45,152 bases of DNA, taken from Sulfuricurvum sp. (GTDB lineage Bacteria > Campylobacterota > Campylobacteria > Campylobacterales > Sulfurimonadaceae). A program made the position numbers and the translations under genes. The notes beneath the pieces are model-generated. The model did not search any database, was not told where the DNA came from, and was given only the letters and a program-made list of their open reading frames with translations. The stretch lies in assembly GCA_003245815.1 (NCBI GenBank), contig QKCD01000041.1, forward strand, positions 1 to 45,152, in the 5' to 3' direction. How positions within the stretch are numbered: position 1 is the stretch's first letter; every line of letters starts with the position of its first letter. Shown here piece by piece: positions 18,336 to 25,733 of the stretch.

Positions 18336-18502
18336 ACCCTTTCGTCGACGCGTTGATGCTGATCCTTTTCGTCTTCTTCATGGTCACGATCTTCCGTGGC
18401 TACCATATCCGGCGGCTGGAGCAGATCGAGGAGGAGGAATCCTCGAAAAAAGGGGAGGAGAAGCGCCCCGAGCAGCATCCTTCCGATTCCCGGGAATCCT
18501 GA
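18332..18502 (+). CDS. 56-aa single-pass membrane protein
   Basis: A small protein that starts with GTG inside the trmL stop (GTGA overlap), with AAGGAG five bases upstream. Residues about 4-20 (FVDALMLILFVFFMVTIF) form one membrane helix; the rest is a charged Glu/Lys-rich cytoplasmic tail. The longer frame beginning at 18218 lies wholly inside trmL and is not used. Function unknown; co-expression with trmL is near certain. Confidence 0.75.
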   Translation: MNPFVDALMLILFVFFMVTIFRGYHIRRLEQIEEEESSKKGEEKRPEQHPSDSRES

Positions 18503-18511
18503 CCCCTTCTC

Positions 18512-18595
18512 CTAGAGAATCTTCTCCGCCAGCGCTTCAAGAGAGCGCTCGAACCGTTCAAAGAGTGTTTCCGCTTTTCTGATCATCGCTGCCAT
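18512..18595 (-). CDS. possible 27-aa protein, divergent from the S24 repressor
   Basis: A short open frame from ATG at 18595 to TAG at 18512 with an AAGGA site 7 bases upstream. It encodes an amphipathic charged helix (begins MAAMIRKAETLF, ends LEALAEKIL). It lies on the opposite strand to the repressor gene and shares the same 150-base regulatory region. No family was recognised. It may be a small regulatory peptide or chance; size and site give modest support. Confidence 0.4.
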   Translation of the reverse strand: MAAMIRKAETLFERFERSLEALAEKIL

Positions 18596-18678
18596 CGTTT
18601 ATCCTTCTCTGACAAAAATCTTGGGATCATCATAGAAACTATTTCAAAGTGCCTGAAAAAATATTGCAAAATGACATA

Positions 18679-18731
18679 TTGACGGAAAATTTCATGGCAT
18701 AATCCTATGATTATAGTGTCACATGCCATGA
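18679..18731 (+). promoter_or_regulatory. promoter with nested palindrome before the S24 repressor
   Basis: TTGACG at 18679-18684 can act as a -35 box, with -10 candidates TATGAT (18706-18711) and TATAGT (18712-18717), both at longer than ideal spacing. Over these lie two nested inverted repeats: outer TCATGGC (18692-18698) with GCCATGA (18725-18731), and inner ATAATC (18699-18704) with GATTAT (18709-18714). The position suggests an operator for autoregulation. Confidence 0.55.
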
Positions 18732-18745
18732 GCAAGGAGAAGAAG

Positions 18746-19405
18746 ATGAAATGTTTTGCCGACATCGTCGAGGAGATCAAGGATATCGTCTCGCAGGAGT
18801 TCCCGGGCAGAAAGGTCTTTGACAAGGACGTGGCCGAACTGCTGGGCATTTCGCAGATGAATTTCGCCACGATGAAAAAGCGGGACAAGATCCCCTTTTA
18901 CGAACTTCTGGACTTCTGCGCCAGGCGTTCGATCGCGATCAACTGGCTGCTCTACGGGCAGTCCCCCGAAAGCCTGGTGGAGCCGACCAACCGTTTCTAC
19001 ATGGTGCGCTACTTCAGCGAGGTGAGCGCTTCGGCCGGGGGCGGCGCCTACAACGACGACGAGAACTACCAGCCGCTGATGCTCGAAGGGGATTTCGTCG
19101 CCCTGCTCGGCGGGGAGAAGGAGCTGCGCCATATCGAGGCGATCAACGTCAGCGGGGATTCGATGGAACCGACCTTCAGCTACGGAGACATCGTCTTTAT
19201 CAACCGTTCGAAGACCGACATCGGGCGCGGCGGGATCTTTACCATCAATACGGAGCATGGTCTCTTCATTAAACGGGTTCAAAAGCGAATCGATGGTAAA
19301 ATAGACATCATTTCAGACAACAAGGATTATCCGACGCAGACGGCGTTGCCCGGTGAGATCGAAGTGATCGGCCGGGTCGTCGGACGGTTCGGGGGTATCG
19401 AATAG
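18746..19405 (+). CDS. LexA/CI-like repressor with S24 autopeptidase domain
   Basis: A 219-aa transcription regulator. Residues about 5-72 form a phage-CI-type helix-turn-helix (DVAELLGISQMNFATMKKR). Residues 90-215 are an S24 peptidase: catalytic Ser139 in VSGDSMEPTF, Lys176 in LFIKRV, and a possible Ala97-Gly98 cleavage bond in SASAGGG. Such proteins cleave themselves, usually on DNA damage, and release their operator. The start at 18746 is set by AAGGAG; upstream ATGs lack a site. No phage genes are nearby. Confidence 0.9.
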   Translation: MKCFADIVEEIKDIVSQEFPGRKVFDKDVAELLGISQMNFATMKKRDKIPFYELLDFCARRSIAINWLLYGQSPESLVEPTNRFYMVRYFSEVSASAGGGAYNDDENYQPLMLEGDFVALLGGEKELRHIEAINVSGDSMEPTFSYGDIVFINRSKTDIGRGGIFTINTEHGLFIKRVQKRIDGKIDIISDNKDYPTQTALPGEIEVIGRVVGRFGGIE

Positions 19406-19427
19406 TCTGAACGACGAAGGGGAGTGT

Positions 19428-20774
19428 ATGGGGCGTATCGGTCTGTATCTGGCGTTGGTGCTGCTGGTGGCGGGGTGCAGTACCCGGCCGACGCCGACGC
19501 CCAAAGCCGTGGAGATCGCAGAACCCGAAGAGCACTACGTACTGTGGGACCTGGCGCACTTTCCGCAGGATGCCGCCGCCTACGCGGCGAATCTGACGCC
19601 CCATGAGACCTTGCGGGACGTCCAGAAGGCATTTGAACGCCGCTGGTTCGCTCCCTGGGACTATACCCGTCCCCCGGAGAGCCTCGAAGAGGTTCAGTGG
19701 CCCTTCCGCTCCTACGGCAACGGCGACGCCTACGGCGAGAACCTCCAGCGACTGCCGGAGTCGTGGCTGATCGAGATGTTCGAGCGGGCCAATTTCGGTG
19801 CGTATGGCAGCGTCAACAAGTATGCCGTCTCGCTGCGCTTTTCGCACCTGCGCTGCTTTCCCACTCACAAGCCCCTTTTCCGGAACCCGAAAGAGGCGGG
19901 GGAGGGATTCCCCTTTGACTATCTGCAAAACAGCGGCGTCCATGCCAACGAACCCCTTTTCGTTTCGCACTACTCCAAGGAGGGGGACTGGGTCTACGTC
20001 TTCAGCTCCTACGCCAACGGCTGGCTGCCGTCGCATGCGATCGCCTATATCCCGCAGGAGCATACGGCCAAGTGGCGCCTTGCCAAGCAGTACTACCTTG
20101 TCCGGGACCGGGTCCCGGTCAAGGATCTTGAAGGCAACTTCCTCTTCAACGGCCGTATCGGCATGATGATGCCGGCCGTCGCCGACGGTGACGGCGACGA
20201 GGTAACGGTGCTCGCCGTCACGGCGGACGTCGACGGCAAGGCGTGGTACACCAAGGCGCGGATCACCCGCGACGCGGTCAGCGAAACGCCGCTGCTGATG
20301 AACCGCGAGACGCTGCCGCTGCTGGCCAACCGCATCCTCAAAAGCCGTTACGGCTGGGGCGGCCTCTACGAGGAGCGCGACTGCTCCTCGACCCTGCGTG
20401 ATCTCTTCACTCCCTTCGGGATCTGGCTGCCCCGAAACTCCTACCAGCAGTCCAGGGTCGGCCGTGTCATCTCCCTGCAGGGGCTCGGCGACGAAGAGAA
20501 GCGCGCACGCATCATCGCCGAGGGCATCCCCTTTGAAACCCTGCTTTACCGCAAGGGGCACATCCTGCTTTATATCGGCACCTACGAGGGGGAGGTGATG
20601 GTCCTGCACAACCTCTGGGGCGTCAAGACGACGAATGGCCACGACAGCGACCGGAAGATCGTCGGCAGGGCCGTTATCAGTACCCTCAACATCGGTTCGG
20701 AACTGGCGACCTACGACGCATCAAGCGCGCTGCTGCACAAGATCGAGAGTATGAATATCATCACGCAGCAGTGA
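19428..20774 (+). CDS. SH3/NlpC-P60 (C40) cell-wall hydrolase lipoprotein
   Basis: A 448-aa lipoprotein with lipobox LVAGC (Cys17). The middle part has SH3b-like segments (EGDWVYVFSSYANGWLPSHAIAYI). The C-terminus is an NlpC/P60 domain: Cys319 in ERDCSSTLRDLF, His378 in KGHILLYIG and His394 in VLHNLWG. It should cleave peptide bridges of peptidoglycan from the periplasmic face. The start has a GGGGAG site. It follows the repressor gene by 22 bases and may share its transcript, which would link wall remodelling to that regulator; this link is inference. Confidence 0.88.
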   Translation: MGRIGLYLALVLLVAGCSTRPTPTPKAVEIAEPEEHYVLWDLAHFPQDAAAYAANLTPHETLRDVQKAFERRWFAPWDYTRPPESLEEVQWPFRSYGNGDAYGENLQRLPESWLIEMFERANFGAYGSVNKYAVSLRFSHLRCFPTHKPLFRNPKEAGEGFPFDYLQNSGVHANEPLFVSHYSKEGDWVYVFSSYANGWLPSHAIAYIPQEHTAKWRLAKQYYLVRDRVPVKDLEGNFLFNGRIGMMMPAVADGDGDEVTVLAVTADVDGKAWYTKARITRDAVSETPLLMNRETLPLLANRILKSRYGWGGLYEERDCSSTLRDLFTPFGIWLPRNSYQQSRVGRVISLQGLGDEEKRARIIAEGIPFETLLYRKGHILLYIGTYEGEVMVLHNLWGVKTTNGHDSDRKIVGRAVISTLNIGSELATYDASSALLHKIESMNIITQQ

Positions 20775-20947
20775 TGTATCCGCTTTTGCGGAGTGGGCGT
20801 CAGCGTCACGCCAAAAACCTGCTTTTACGGGGCAATGGGCTGTTTCATGGTACAAAGCAGCATTCTTTCACTGTGCTGAGGACGATGCAGGGATTCTATA
20901 TTTCTGGAAGTTCGGGGGAGTCGTGGAGTGGAAGGGAAAAACTCCCC

Positions 20948-21256
20948 TCACACCTTGATGTCGAGCAGGGCGCCGTACATCTGGTTCTGGCTTCGCAGTG
21001 CCGCGACATTCGCTTCCGTTGCCCGCTGGAAGGTCATCTGATCGGTCATCTCTTTGGCGAGGTTGGTCTGGCTGTTCGCACTGCCGTTATCCGTGGCGGG
21101 AGTCAGCTGTGCCGTAACGCTGTTGCCGGGCCCTGCCTGCGTCGTCCCGTTTTGTGGAACAAAACCATTCGTATTGACATTGGCAACGTTGTTGGCGCTG
21201 TTGGCCATTAACGTCTGATAGCTCTGAAGGGCGGATACGTTGGCGGAAACAGTCAT
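20948..21256 (-). CDS. small flagellar rod/hook-like protein
   Basis: A 102-aa protein made almost entirely of the two terminal helices of axial flagellar proteins. The N-terminal half has MANSANNVANVNTNGF (rod motif) and the C-terminal half has NLAKEMTDQMTFQRATEANVAALRS. The central domain found in FlgC, FlgF, FlgG or FlgE is reduced to a short Gln/Thr/Asn-rich linker. It has a strong AAGGAG site and lies alone between the C40 lipoprotein and dapD. FlgC is the nearest in length, but the linker is shorter; the exact family is unsure. Confidence 0.8.
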   Translation of the reverse strand: MTVSANVSALQSYQTLMANSANNVANVNTNGFVPQNGTTQAGPGNSVTAQLTPATDNGSANSQTNLAKEMTDQMTFQRATEANVAALRSQNQMYGALLDIKV

Positions 21257-21320
21257 GGCAAACTCCTTATCCTTATCTTGACATCATAGAACAGGACGGC
21301 TGACAGGGGGGTTAGAAAGT

Positions 21321-21350
21321 AAAACTACTATGCCGGGGGCATAGCAGTTT
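21321..21350 (-). terminator. terminator after dapD
   Basis: A 10-bp stem with one mismatch (CTACTATGCC / GGCATAGCAG, loop GGG) lies 8 bases past the dapD stop and, read on the minus strand, is followed by TTTT. It separates dapD from the small flagellar gene. Confidence 0.7.
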
Positions 21351-21354
21351 CGTG

Positions 21355-22551
21355 TTAGTGCAGATCGGCGTTGAGCTTGATCTCGCGGGTTGAACGTGTG
21401 GCCGTAATCTCTCCCGTCATGGAGTTCTGGCGGAAATGGAGGCCGTTGAGGCCGGCGAGGTCGCGGCCTTTGAAGACAGTGCCTTCCATTTTGACGCCGG
21501 GGTTGGCTTCCTGGAGCTTCGCGAGCTGTTCAGGCTTGATGCCGACTTTGGTGCCTTCGAGGATTGCGATGCCGGCATCGACGATACAGCCGTCACCGAG
21601 GGGGATGCCGGTCACGGAGTTTGCTCCGAGCAGGGTGTTTTCGCCGATGGAGACCGGGTTGCCGTCGGTACCACTGAGGACGCCGAGGATGGAAGCGCCA
21701 CCGCCGACGTCGGAGCCGGAGCCGACGATGGCGGAGCTGGAAATACGCCCTTCGACCATTACCGGCCCAAGGGTACCGGCATTGAAGTTGATGTAGCTCG
21801 CACCCGGCATAACCGTCGTGCCGGCCGCCAGCTGGGCACCGAAGCGGACCTTGGAAGTGTCGAGGAGCCGGGTGTTGTCCGCCGGGATGATGTGCTGCAG
21901 GAAGCGAGGGAACTTATCGACGAAATCGATGTGCGGGTACTCGCCGGAGAACTTCAGTTCGATCTCGAACTCCCGCAGCCAGTCGAGTTCGATCGGCTTG
22001 CCCGCGGACCATGCGACGTTCGGCAGGGCGCCGAACGCGCCGTTCAGGTTGATGCCGCGCAGCGGGACCTTGGCCAGTGAGAGGGCGTAGAGTTTCAGGT
22101 AGGTAGCCTCGACGCTCCGGCAGGGGGCGTCGTTGAAGAGGAAGGTGACGCGGAATTCGCCCTCACGCATCCCCTGTGCTTTGATCTGGTTGTAGAGTGC
22201 GGAGACGACCTGGATGTTTCTGTGGGCGTCGCCATAGGCTTCATCGCTGTAGGGCGTGAAGGCATTCAGACAGCTCTCGAGGAAGGCGAGGTTGATGTTG
22301 CAGACGACTTCGTCGGCCGTGAAATCGACAGCGATCCCCTGCTCTTTGAGCGCTTCAATGAAGATCGCGGCGCTGCCGAAGTTCTCGTTCCAGTTAATGA
22401 CTGGGTAGGTGGCCTGCAGGACCTTGTCGCTGTTGAGCTGACCGAAGTCGACGCGGCAGATACCGAAGGCGAGGGGATCCTTGTAGCCCGGAGTCTGTTT
22501 GATGGTTTCGATGCACGCTTTGAAAGCGTCGGCGGTTTCGATGATTTGCAT
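21355..22551 (-). CDS. dapD: tetrahydrodipicolinate N-succinyltransferase, long form
   Basis: Transfers succinyl from succinyl-CoA to tetrahydrodipicolinate in lysine and meso-diaminopimelate synthesis. The 398-aa protein is the long type found in Campylobacterota, rather than the 270-aa enterobacterial form. Residues about 1-230 are the large N-terminal domain; 230-345 are hexapeptide repeats of a left-handed beta helix (FGAQLAAGTTVMPGASYINFN, VVEGRISSS-type turns, GSGSDVGGGASILGVLSG). It is divergent from the ankyrin gene. Confidence 0.93.
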   Translation of the reverse strand: MQIIETADAFKACIETIKQTPGYKDPLAFGICRVDFGQLNSDKVLQATYPVINWNENFGSAAIFIEALKEQGIAVDFTADEVVCNINLAFLESCLNAFTPYSDEAYGDAHRNIQVVSALYNQIKAQGMREGEFRVTFLFNDAPCRSVEATYLKLYALSLAKVPLRGINLNGAFGALPNVAWSAGKPIELDWLREFEIELKFSGEYPHIDFVDKFPRFLQHIIPADNTRLLDTSKVRFGAQLAAGTTVMPGASYINFNAGTLGPVMVEGRISSSAIVGSGSDVGGGASILGVLSGTDGNPVSIGENTLLGANSVTGIPLGDGCIVDAGIAILEGTKVGIKPEQLAKLQEANPGVKMEGTVFKGRDLAGLNGLHFRQNSMTGEITATRSTREIKLNADLH

Positions 22552-22661
22552 GAGCTCACTCTTTCAGAAAAATTTCCGGAATTTTAACATAATCGCCTTT
22601 TCACGGGATACTTAAGTGAATTTGTAACGCCCATTTCAGTTTTTTTCCCTAGGGGGAGGCG

Positions 22662-22670
22662 TGATATACT
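22662..22670 (+). promoter_or_regulatory. extended -10 promoter of the ankyrin-yjbQ-htpX run
   Basis: TG-A-TATACT is an extended -10 box, preceded by a run of eight T residues around 22640. It lies 20 bases before the ankyrin start. Confidence 0.65.
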
Positions 22671-22690
22671 TTCCGCAAAGGAACGGTTAC

Positions 22691-23158
22691 ATGACACACT
22701 GGATCGAATTGCTCGAACACAACGACTATCTCGGGATCAAGAAGTATCTCAAAGAGGGCGGCGACGTCAACGAGGAGAACGAAGGGGGCGAGAGCGTCCT
22801 GGTCCAGGCGATCCGCAAAAAGTGCGACGACGAGATTATCGACCTGCTGCTGGAAAACGGTGCGGATCTGCACGATTTTGACAACGAAGGGGTCAGTGTC
22901 CTGGATTTCGCGGTGATGTACAACAACGCCCGCATCGTTGACCTTCTGCTCGAAGAGGGGATCGACGTCAACAAGACCCAGCGCCGCAGCCGCTTTACGC
23001 CGCTGATGGGGGCCGTCTGCTACGGGCGCCTTGAAATCGCCAAAAAACTCCTCGCCGCCGGTGCCGACGCGGAGGCGGTGGACCAGTACGGCCTGAAGGC
23101 CTCCGACTATGCCCGAAAAATGCAGAAAAAGGCGATGCAGGAGCTGCTGGAGTCATGA
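22691..23158 (+). CDS. ankyrin-repeat protein
   Basis: A 155-aa soluble protein consisting of about four ankyrin repeats. Typical units are residues 35-66 ([25 protein letters not shown]), 67-99 ([22 protein letters not shown]) and 101-133 ([25 protein letters not shown]). It has no signal peptide, so it acts in the cytosol as a protein-binding scaffold; the partner is unknown. The ATG at 22691 has AAGGA upstream. Its stop overlaps the next gene as ATGA. Confidence 0.88.
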   Translation: MTHWIELLEHNDYLGIKKYLKEGGDVNEENEGGESVLVQAIRKKCDDEIIDLLLENGADLHDFDNEGVSVLDFAVMYNNARIVDLLLEEGIDVNKTQRRSRFTPLMGAVCYGRLEIAKKLLAAGADAEAVDQYGLKASDYARKMQKKAMQELLES

Positions 23159-23574
23159 TCGTCGAACAGTGGCGGATCGCCCTGCGTCCCAGGGGACGGG
23201 GATTTCACCTGGTCACCTCCGAAATTCTCTCCCAGCTGGAGCTTTCGGCGGTCACGAAGGGAACGCTGCACCTGTTTCTGCAGCATTCCAGCGCGTCGCT
23301 GAGTATCAACGAGAACTGCGATCCCTCGGTGCGCGATGATATGGAAGCCTACTTCAACGATATCGTCGACGAGGAGAAACCCTATTTCACCCATACCTAC
23401 GAGGGGCGCGACGATATGCCCGCCCACCTGAAGTCGGTGATGCTGGGGGTGTCGCTGACGATCCCCGTCACCGACGGGGAACTGAACATGGGGACATGGC
23501 AGGGGATCTACCTGAACGAACACCGCGATCACGGCGGCAGCCGCCGTATCATCGCGACTTTGATGGGAGTATAG
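23155..23574 (+). CDS. YjbQ family protein (UPF0047)
   Basis: A 139-aa protein of the YjbQ family, whose members have been linked to secondary thiamine-phosphate synthase activity. Seen: [39 protein letters not shown] and the C-terminal [20 protein letters not shown], in which the conserved His and Glu cluster. Length matches the family. It is coupled to the ankyrin gene by an ATGA overlap and is followed two bases later by htpX. Confidence 0.9.
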   Translation: MIVEQWRIALRPRGRGFHLVTSEILSQLELSAVTKGTLHLFLQHSSASLSINENCDPSVRDDMEAYFNDIVDEEKPYFTHTYEGRDDMPAHLKSVMLGVSLTIPVTDGELNMGTWQGIYLNEHRDHGGSRRIIATLMGV

Positions 23575-23576
23575 CT

Positions 23577-24458
23577 ATGGAAAACGTCAAGACTTTTATG
23601 CTGCTGGCATCGCTGAGTGTGCTGCTGGTCCTGCTCGGCGGCTATTTCGGCGGTACGACGGGGATGTTGATCGCCCTGCTGTTTGCGGGCGGAATGAATT
23701 TCTTCGCCTACTACAACTCCGACAAGATGATCCTGCGCCACTACCACGCGATTCCGGTGGAGCGCCAGAGCGCGGCGGGGCTTTACGACATCGTTGAGCG
23801 TCTCTGTAGCCGTTCCGGGCTGCCGATGCCCGCTATCTATATCATCCGCGAGCGGACTCCGAACGCCTTTGCCACGGGGAGGGACCCCGAGCATGCGGCG
23901 GTCGCCGTGACCGAGGGGCTGCTCGACCTGCTCGACAGCGACGAGATCGAGGCGGTACTCGCCCATGAGCTCTCCCACGTTTCCCACCGCGATATTCTGA
24001 TCCAGACCGTCGCGGCGACAATCGCCGGGGCCATCGCCATGATCGCCAACATGATGCAGTTCGGCGCGATGTTCGGCAACAACCGCGACCGCAACCCGCT
24101 GGTCATGCTGCTGCTGGCGATTCTCCTACCCGTCGCGGCTTCGGTCATCCAGATGACCATCAGCCGCTCCCGGGAGTTCAAGGCCGATGCCGGGGCCGCG
24201 CATATGACGGGCCACCCGGAGTGGCTGCAGAGCGCGTTGATGAAACTGGAGTCCTACAACACGCGGGGCTTCGTGGAGGGGGCGACGCCGGAGAACGCCC
24301 ACATGTTCATCGTTTCCCCCTTCAGCGGGAAGCAGCTCTCCTTTTCCGACCTTTTTCGGACCCACCCGACGACGCAGCAGCGCATCGAAAGGCTGGAGAT
24401 GCTCAAAACGGGGCAGGGGGGGCGACGCTCCAAGCTCTACGGGCGCCACTACGGATAA
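23577..24458 (+). CDS. htpX: membrane protease HtpX
   Basis: Zinc metalloprotease (M48) of the inner membrane that degrades misfolded membrane proteins. The 293-aa protein has two N-terminal membrane helices (about 5-24 and 28-45). The zinc site HELSH is at residues 130-134 and a further membrane pair follows. The third ligand Glu lies in SRSREFKADAGA. The ATG at 23577 has a GGGAG site; a longer upstream frame is inside yjbQ. The second general membrane protease in the window, besides M50. Confidence 0.95.
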   Translation: MENVKTFMLLASLSVLLVLLGGYFGGTTGMLIALLFAGGMNFFAYYNSDKMILRHYHAIPVERQSAAGLYDIVERLCSRSGLPMPAIYIIRERTPNAFATGRDPEHAAVAVTEGLLDLLDSDEIEAVLAHELSHVSHRDILIQTVAATIAGAIAMIANMMQFGAMFGNNRDRNPLVMLLLAILLPVAASVIQMTISRSREFKADAGAAHMTGHPEWLQSALMKLESYNTRGFVEGATPENAHMFIVSPFSGKQLSFSDLFRTHPTTQQRIERLEMLKTGQGGRRSKLYGRHYG

Positions 24459-24475
24459 TGATATTATGGGATATT

Positions 24476-24508
24476 AGACGGCGCGTCCCGCGTTGAGCGG
24501 TGCCGTCT
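24476..24508. terminator. bidirectional hairpin between convergent genes
   Basis: Outer stem AGACGGC (24476-24482) / GCCGTCT (24502-24508) encloses a second stem CCGC / GCGG with loop GTTGA. It lies between the htpX stop and the stop of the convergent RHH-like gene. The T-run is weak, TTGTT on the plus side. Confidence 0.5.
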
Positions 24509-24510
24509 TG

Positions 24511-24699
24511 TTAGAAGAATTTCCCCTGTTTTTCGTTGTCGAGGGGTTTGCGTTTTTCCTTTGCCAGCCAGTCCTGGAGCAGCTTTTCGACGACCTTGCT
24601 GAGGCTCATCTTGTAGCGCTGGCGGGAGTACTTCATCGCCTCTTCCCAGGTTTGGCGGTCGATCAGCAAGCTGCGGGTGATTTCGTCTTTCGGTTTCAA
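24511..24699 (-). CDS. small ribbon-helix-helix-like protein
   Basis: A 62-aa basic protein starting at TTG (24699), because an in-frame stop lies two codons upstream; GGGA lies 7 bases before the start. The pattern ITRSLLIDRQTWEEAMKYS followed by MSLSKVVEKLLQDWLAKE fits a beta strand plus two helices of ribbon-helix-helix DNA-binding proteins, as in antitoxins and CopG-type regulators. No toxin gene is adjacent on the same strand, so a toxin-antitoxin role is not supported. Confidence 0.65.
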   Translation of the reverse strand: MKPKDEITRSLLIDRQTWEEAMKYSRQRYKMSLSKVVEKLLQDWLAKEKRKPLDNEKQGKFF

Positions 24700-24802
24700 T
24701 AGTTATTCCCATTCTCATAAAGATATATAGATTACTATATAGTAGTGAAGCGACGCTTTACAGTGCCTGAAAAATGTGTGGGAAAAGCGGGAAAACAGGG
24801 CT

Positions 24803-24934
24803 TTAGAGCTTGAAGGTGTAGTGGTCCTCTCTGATTCGCGAGTCCGCATCGTCATCTCTGTCGAAAAGCCTGCGGTTGATGACGTAGACACCGACGATAA
24901 ATACCAGTACCGATATCAGTAGATAAACCGCCAT
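24803..24934 (-). CDS. 43-aa single-pass membrane protein
   Basis: A short gene with a near-perfect AAGGAGG ribosome site 6 bases before ATG 24934. Residues about 3-19 (VYLLISVLVFIVGVYVI) form one membrane helix. The C-terminal 24 residues are Asp/Arg-rich and would lie in the cytoplasm (starts NRRLFDRDDD). No family was recognised. Topology resembles small subunit-like proteins such as CcoQ or CydX, but no oxidase genes are adjacent. Confidence 0.65.
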   Translation of the reverse strand: MAVYLLISVLVFIVGVYVINRRLFDRDDDADSRIREDHYTFKL

Positions 24935-25071
24935 AACGTCCTCCTTTTTGCCATAATCGGCCATAGCGCGATTTTATTAAAGTTTATTATGGATATTCGT
25001 GTTTTTTCGTCGTTTTTCTAGTCACTCCTGCGCGGGGAATGCGGCGTTACAGGCATCTGTGGGGAAGATTG

Positions 25072-25080
25072 TGTTAAAAT
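25072..25080 (+). promoter_or_regulatory. extended -10 promoter of the Cys-rich small protein
   Basis: TG-T-TAAAAT lies 35 bases before the ATG at 25115 and fits an extended -10 box. Confidence 0.55.
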
Positions 25081-25114
25081 CGTTATCCTGAAAATACGGC
25101 AGAGGAGCGTGAAG

Positions 25115-25324
25115 ATGAGTGCGGCCTGGACCTGTTCCTATCAAGTCGGCGACGTGTGCGATCTGCTCAAAAAACCCTGTACTCCCGGCGATAAAGGGTG
25201 TACGCTCTACGGAAAGGCGGTTTTCTCGGATCCCTACAATCCCTCCAACGCCGCGGTCAAGCGCCGGGAAGCGATGCGCGACCGCAAGGGCCGTCAAGAG
25301 AGCGACAACCCGAGATTCCATTAG
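25115..25324 (+). CDS. small cysteine-containing protein
   Basis: A 69-aa soluble protein. Four cysteines lie within the first 30 residues (CSYQVGDVC and CTPGDKGC), a spacing that could hold a metal or cluster. The second half is basic and rich in Arg and Asn. The ATG at 25115 has GAGGAG upstream. The gene is followed 14 bases later by the monooxygenase-like gene and shares its transcript. No family was recognised. Confidence 0.72.
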   Translation: MSAAWTCSYQVGDVCDLLKKPCTPGDKGCTLYGKAVFSDPYNPSNAAVKRREAMRDRKGRQESDNPRFH

Positions 25325-25338
25325 GAGAAAGGCGGACG

Positions 25339-25683
25339 ATGTCAAAGCGTATTTACTGCCTCGCGCAGTTCAAACCCAAAGCGGGCAAAGAGACGGAGCT
25401 CTTCCGGCTCCTGCAGGCCCTTGAACCCGACACCCTGCGTGAAGACGGCTGCATCCAGTACATCGTGACGCGGCATATCGCCAGTCCCTTCGCCGAGGGT
25501 AAGAGCTTCCCGATCGTCTTCAACGAGATCTGGGAGGACCGCTACGCCTTCGAGGCGCACTGCGCCCGCAAGGCGATCGTCTCTTTCTTTGAGACCGAGT
25601 GTCTCAGTGCCGAGGGGATGGTTGAGGATTACAACGTCTGTATCTACAGCGACGAACCCGAAGGGTATGACGCTCCCCGATAG
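25339..25683 (+). CDS. antibiotic-biosynthesis monooxygenase (ABM)-fold protein
   Basis: A 114-aa ferredoxin-like ABM-domain protein. Seen: the opening beta strand KRIYCLAQFKPKAGKETELF, the LREDGCIQYIV segment and FNEIWEDRYAFEAHCARKAIVSFF, in family order. Such proteins act as small quinol oxygenases, heme-degrading enzymes or unassigned binders; the substrate cannot be read. The longer frame from 25198 lies in the previous gene and is not used. TTAGGAG precedes the start. Confidence 0.82.
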   Translation: MSKRIYCLAQFKPKAGKETELFRLLQALEPDTLREDGCIQYIVTRHIASPFAEGKSFPIVFNEIWEDRYAFEAHCARKAIVSFFETECLSAEGMVEDYNVCIYSDEPEGYDAPR

Positions 25684-25733
25684 AGACGCGTCACGATCGC
25701 TCCACGATCAAAGGTTATCATAAGGGAGTTTAT

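Noticed and set aside
18746-19405. Prophage remnant
   Set aside because: Apart from the CI-like repressor there is no integrase, structural or lysis gene, and base composition matches its neighbours.
19308-20642. 444-codon frame antisense to the C40 lipoprotein gene
   Set aside because: The sense strand has a lipobox, SH3 and NlpC/P60 catalytic residues; the antisense product does not resemble a protein family.
20775-20947. Several short GC hairpins after the C40 lipoprotein gene
   Set aside because: No T-run follows any stem on the relevant strand, so a terminator cannot be claimed.
24511-24699. Antitoxin of a toxin-antitoxin pair
   Set aside because: The RHH-like protein has no adjacent small toxin gene on its strand.
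24464-24718. 84-codon frame on the minus strand overlapping the RHH-like gene
   Set aside because: Gln/Arg/Pro-rich product typical of a frame-shifted shadow; the 62-codon frame has an RHH-like pattern.
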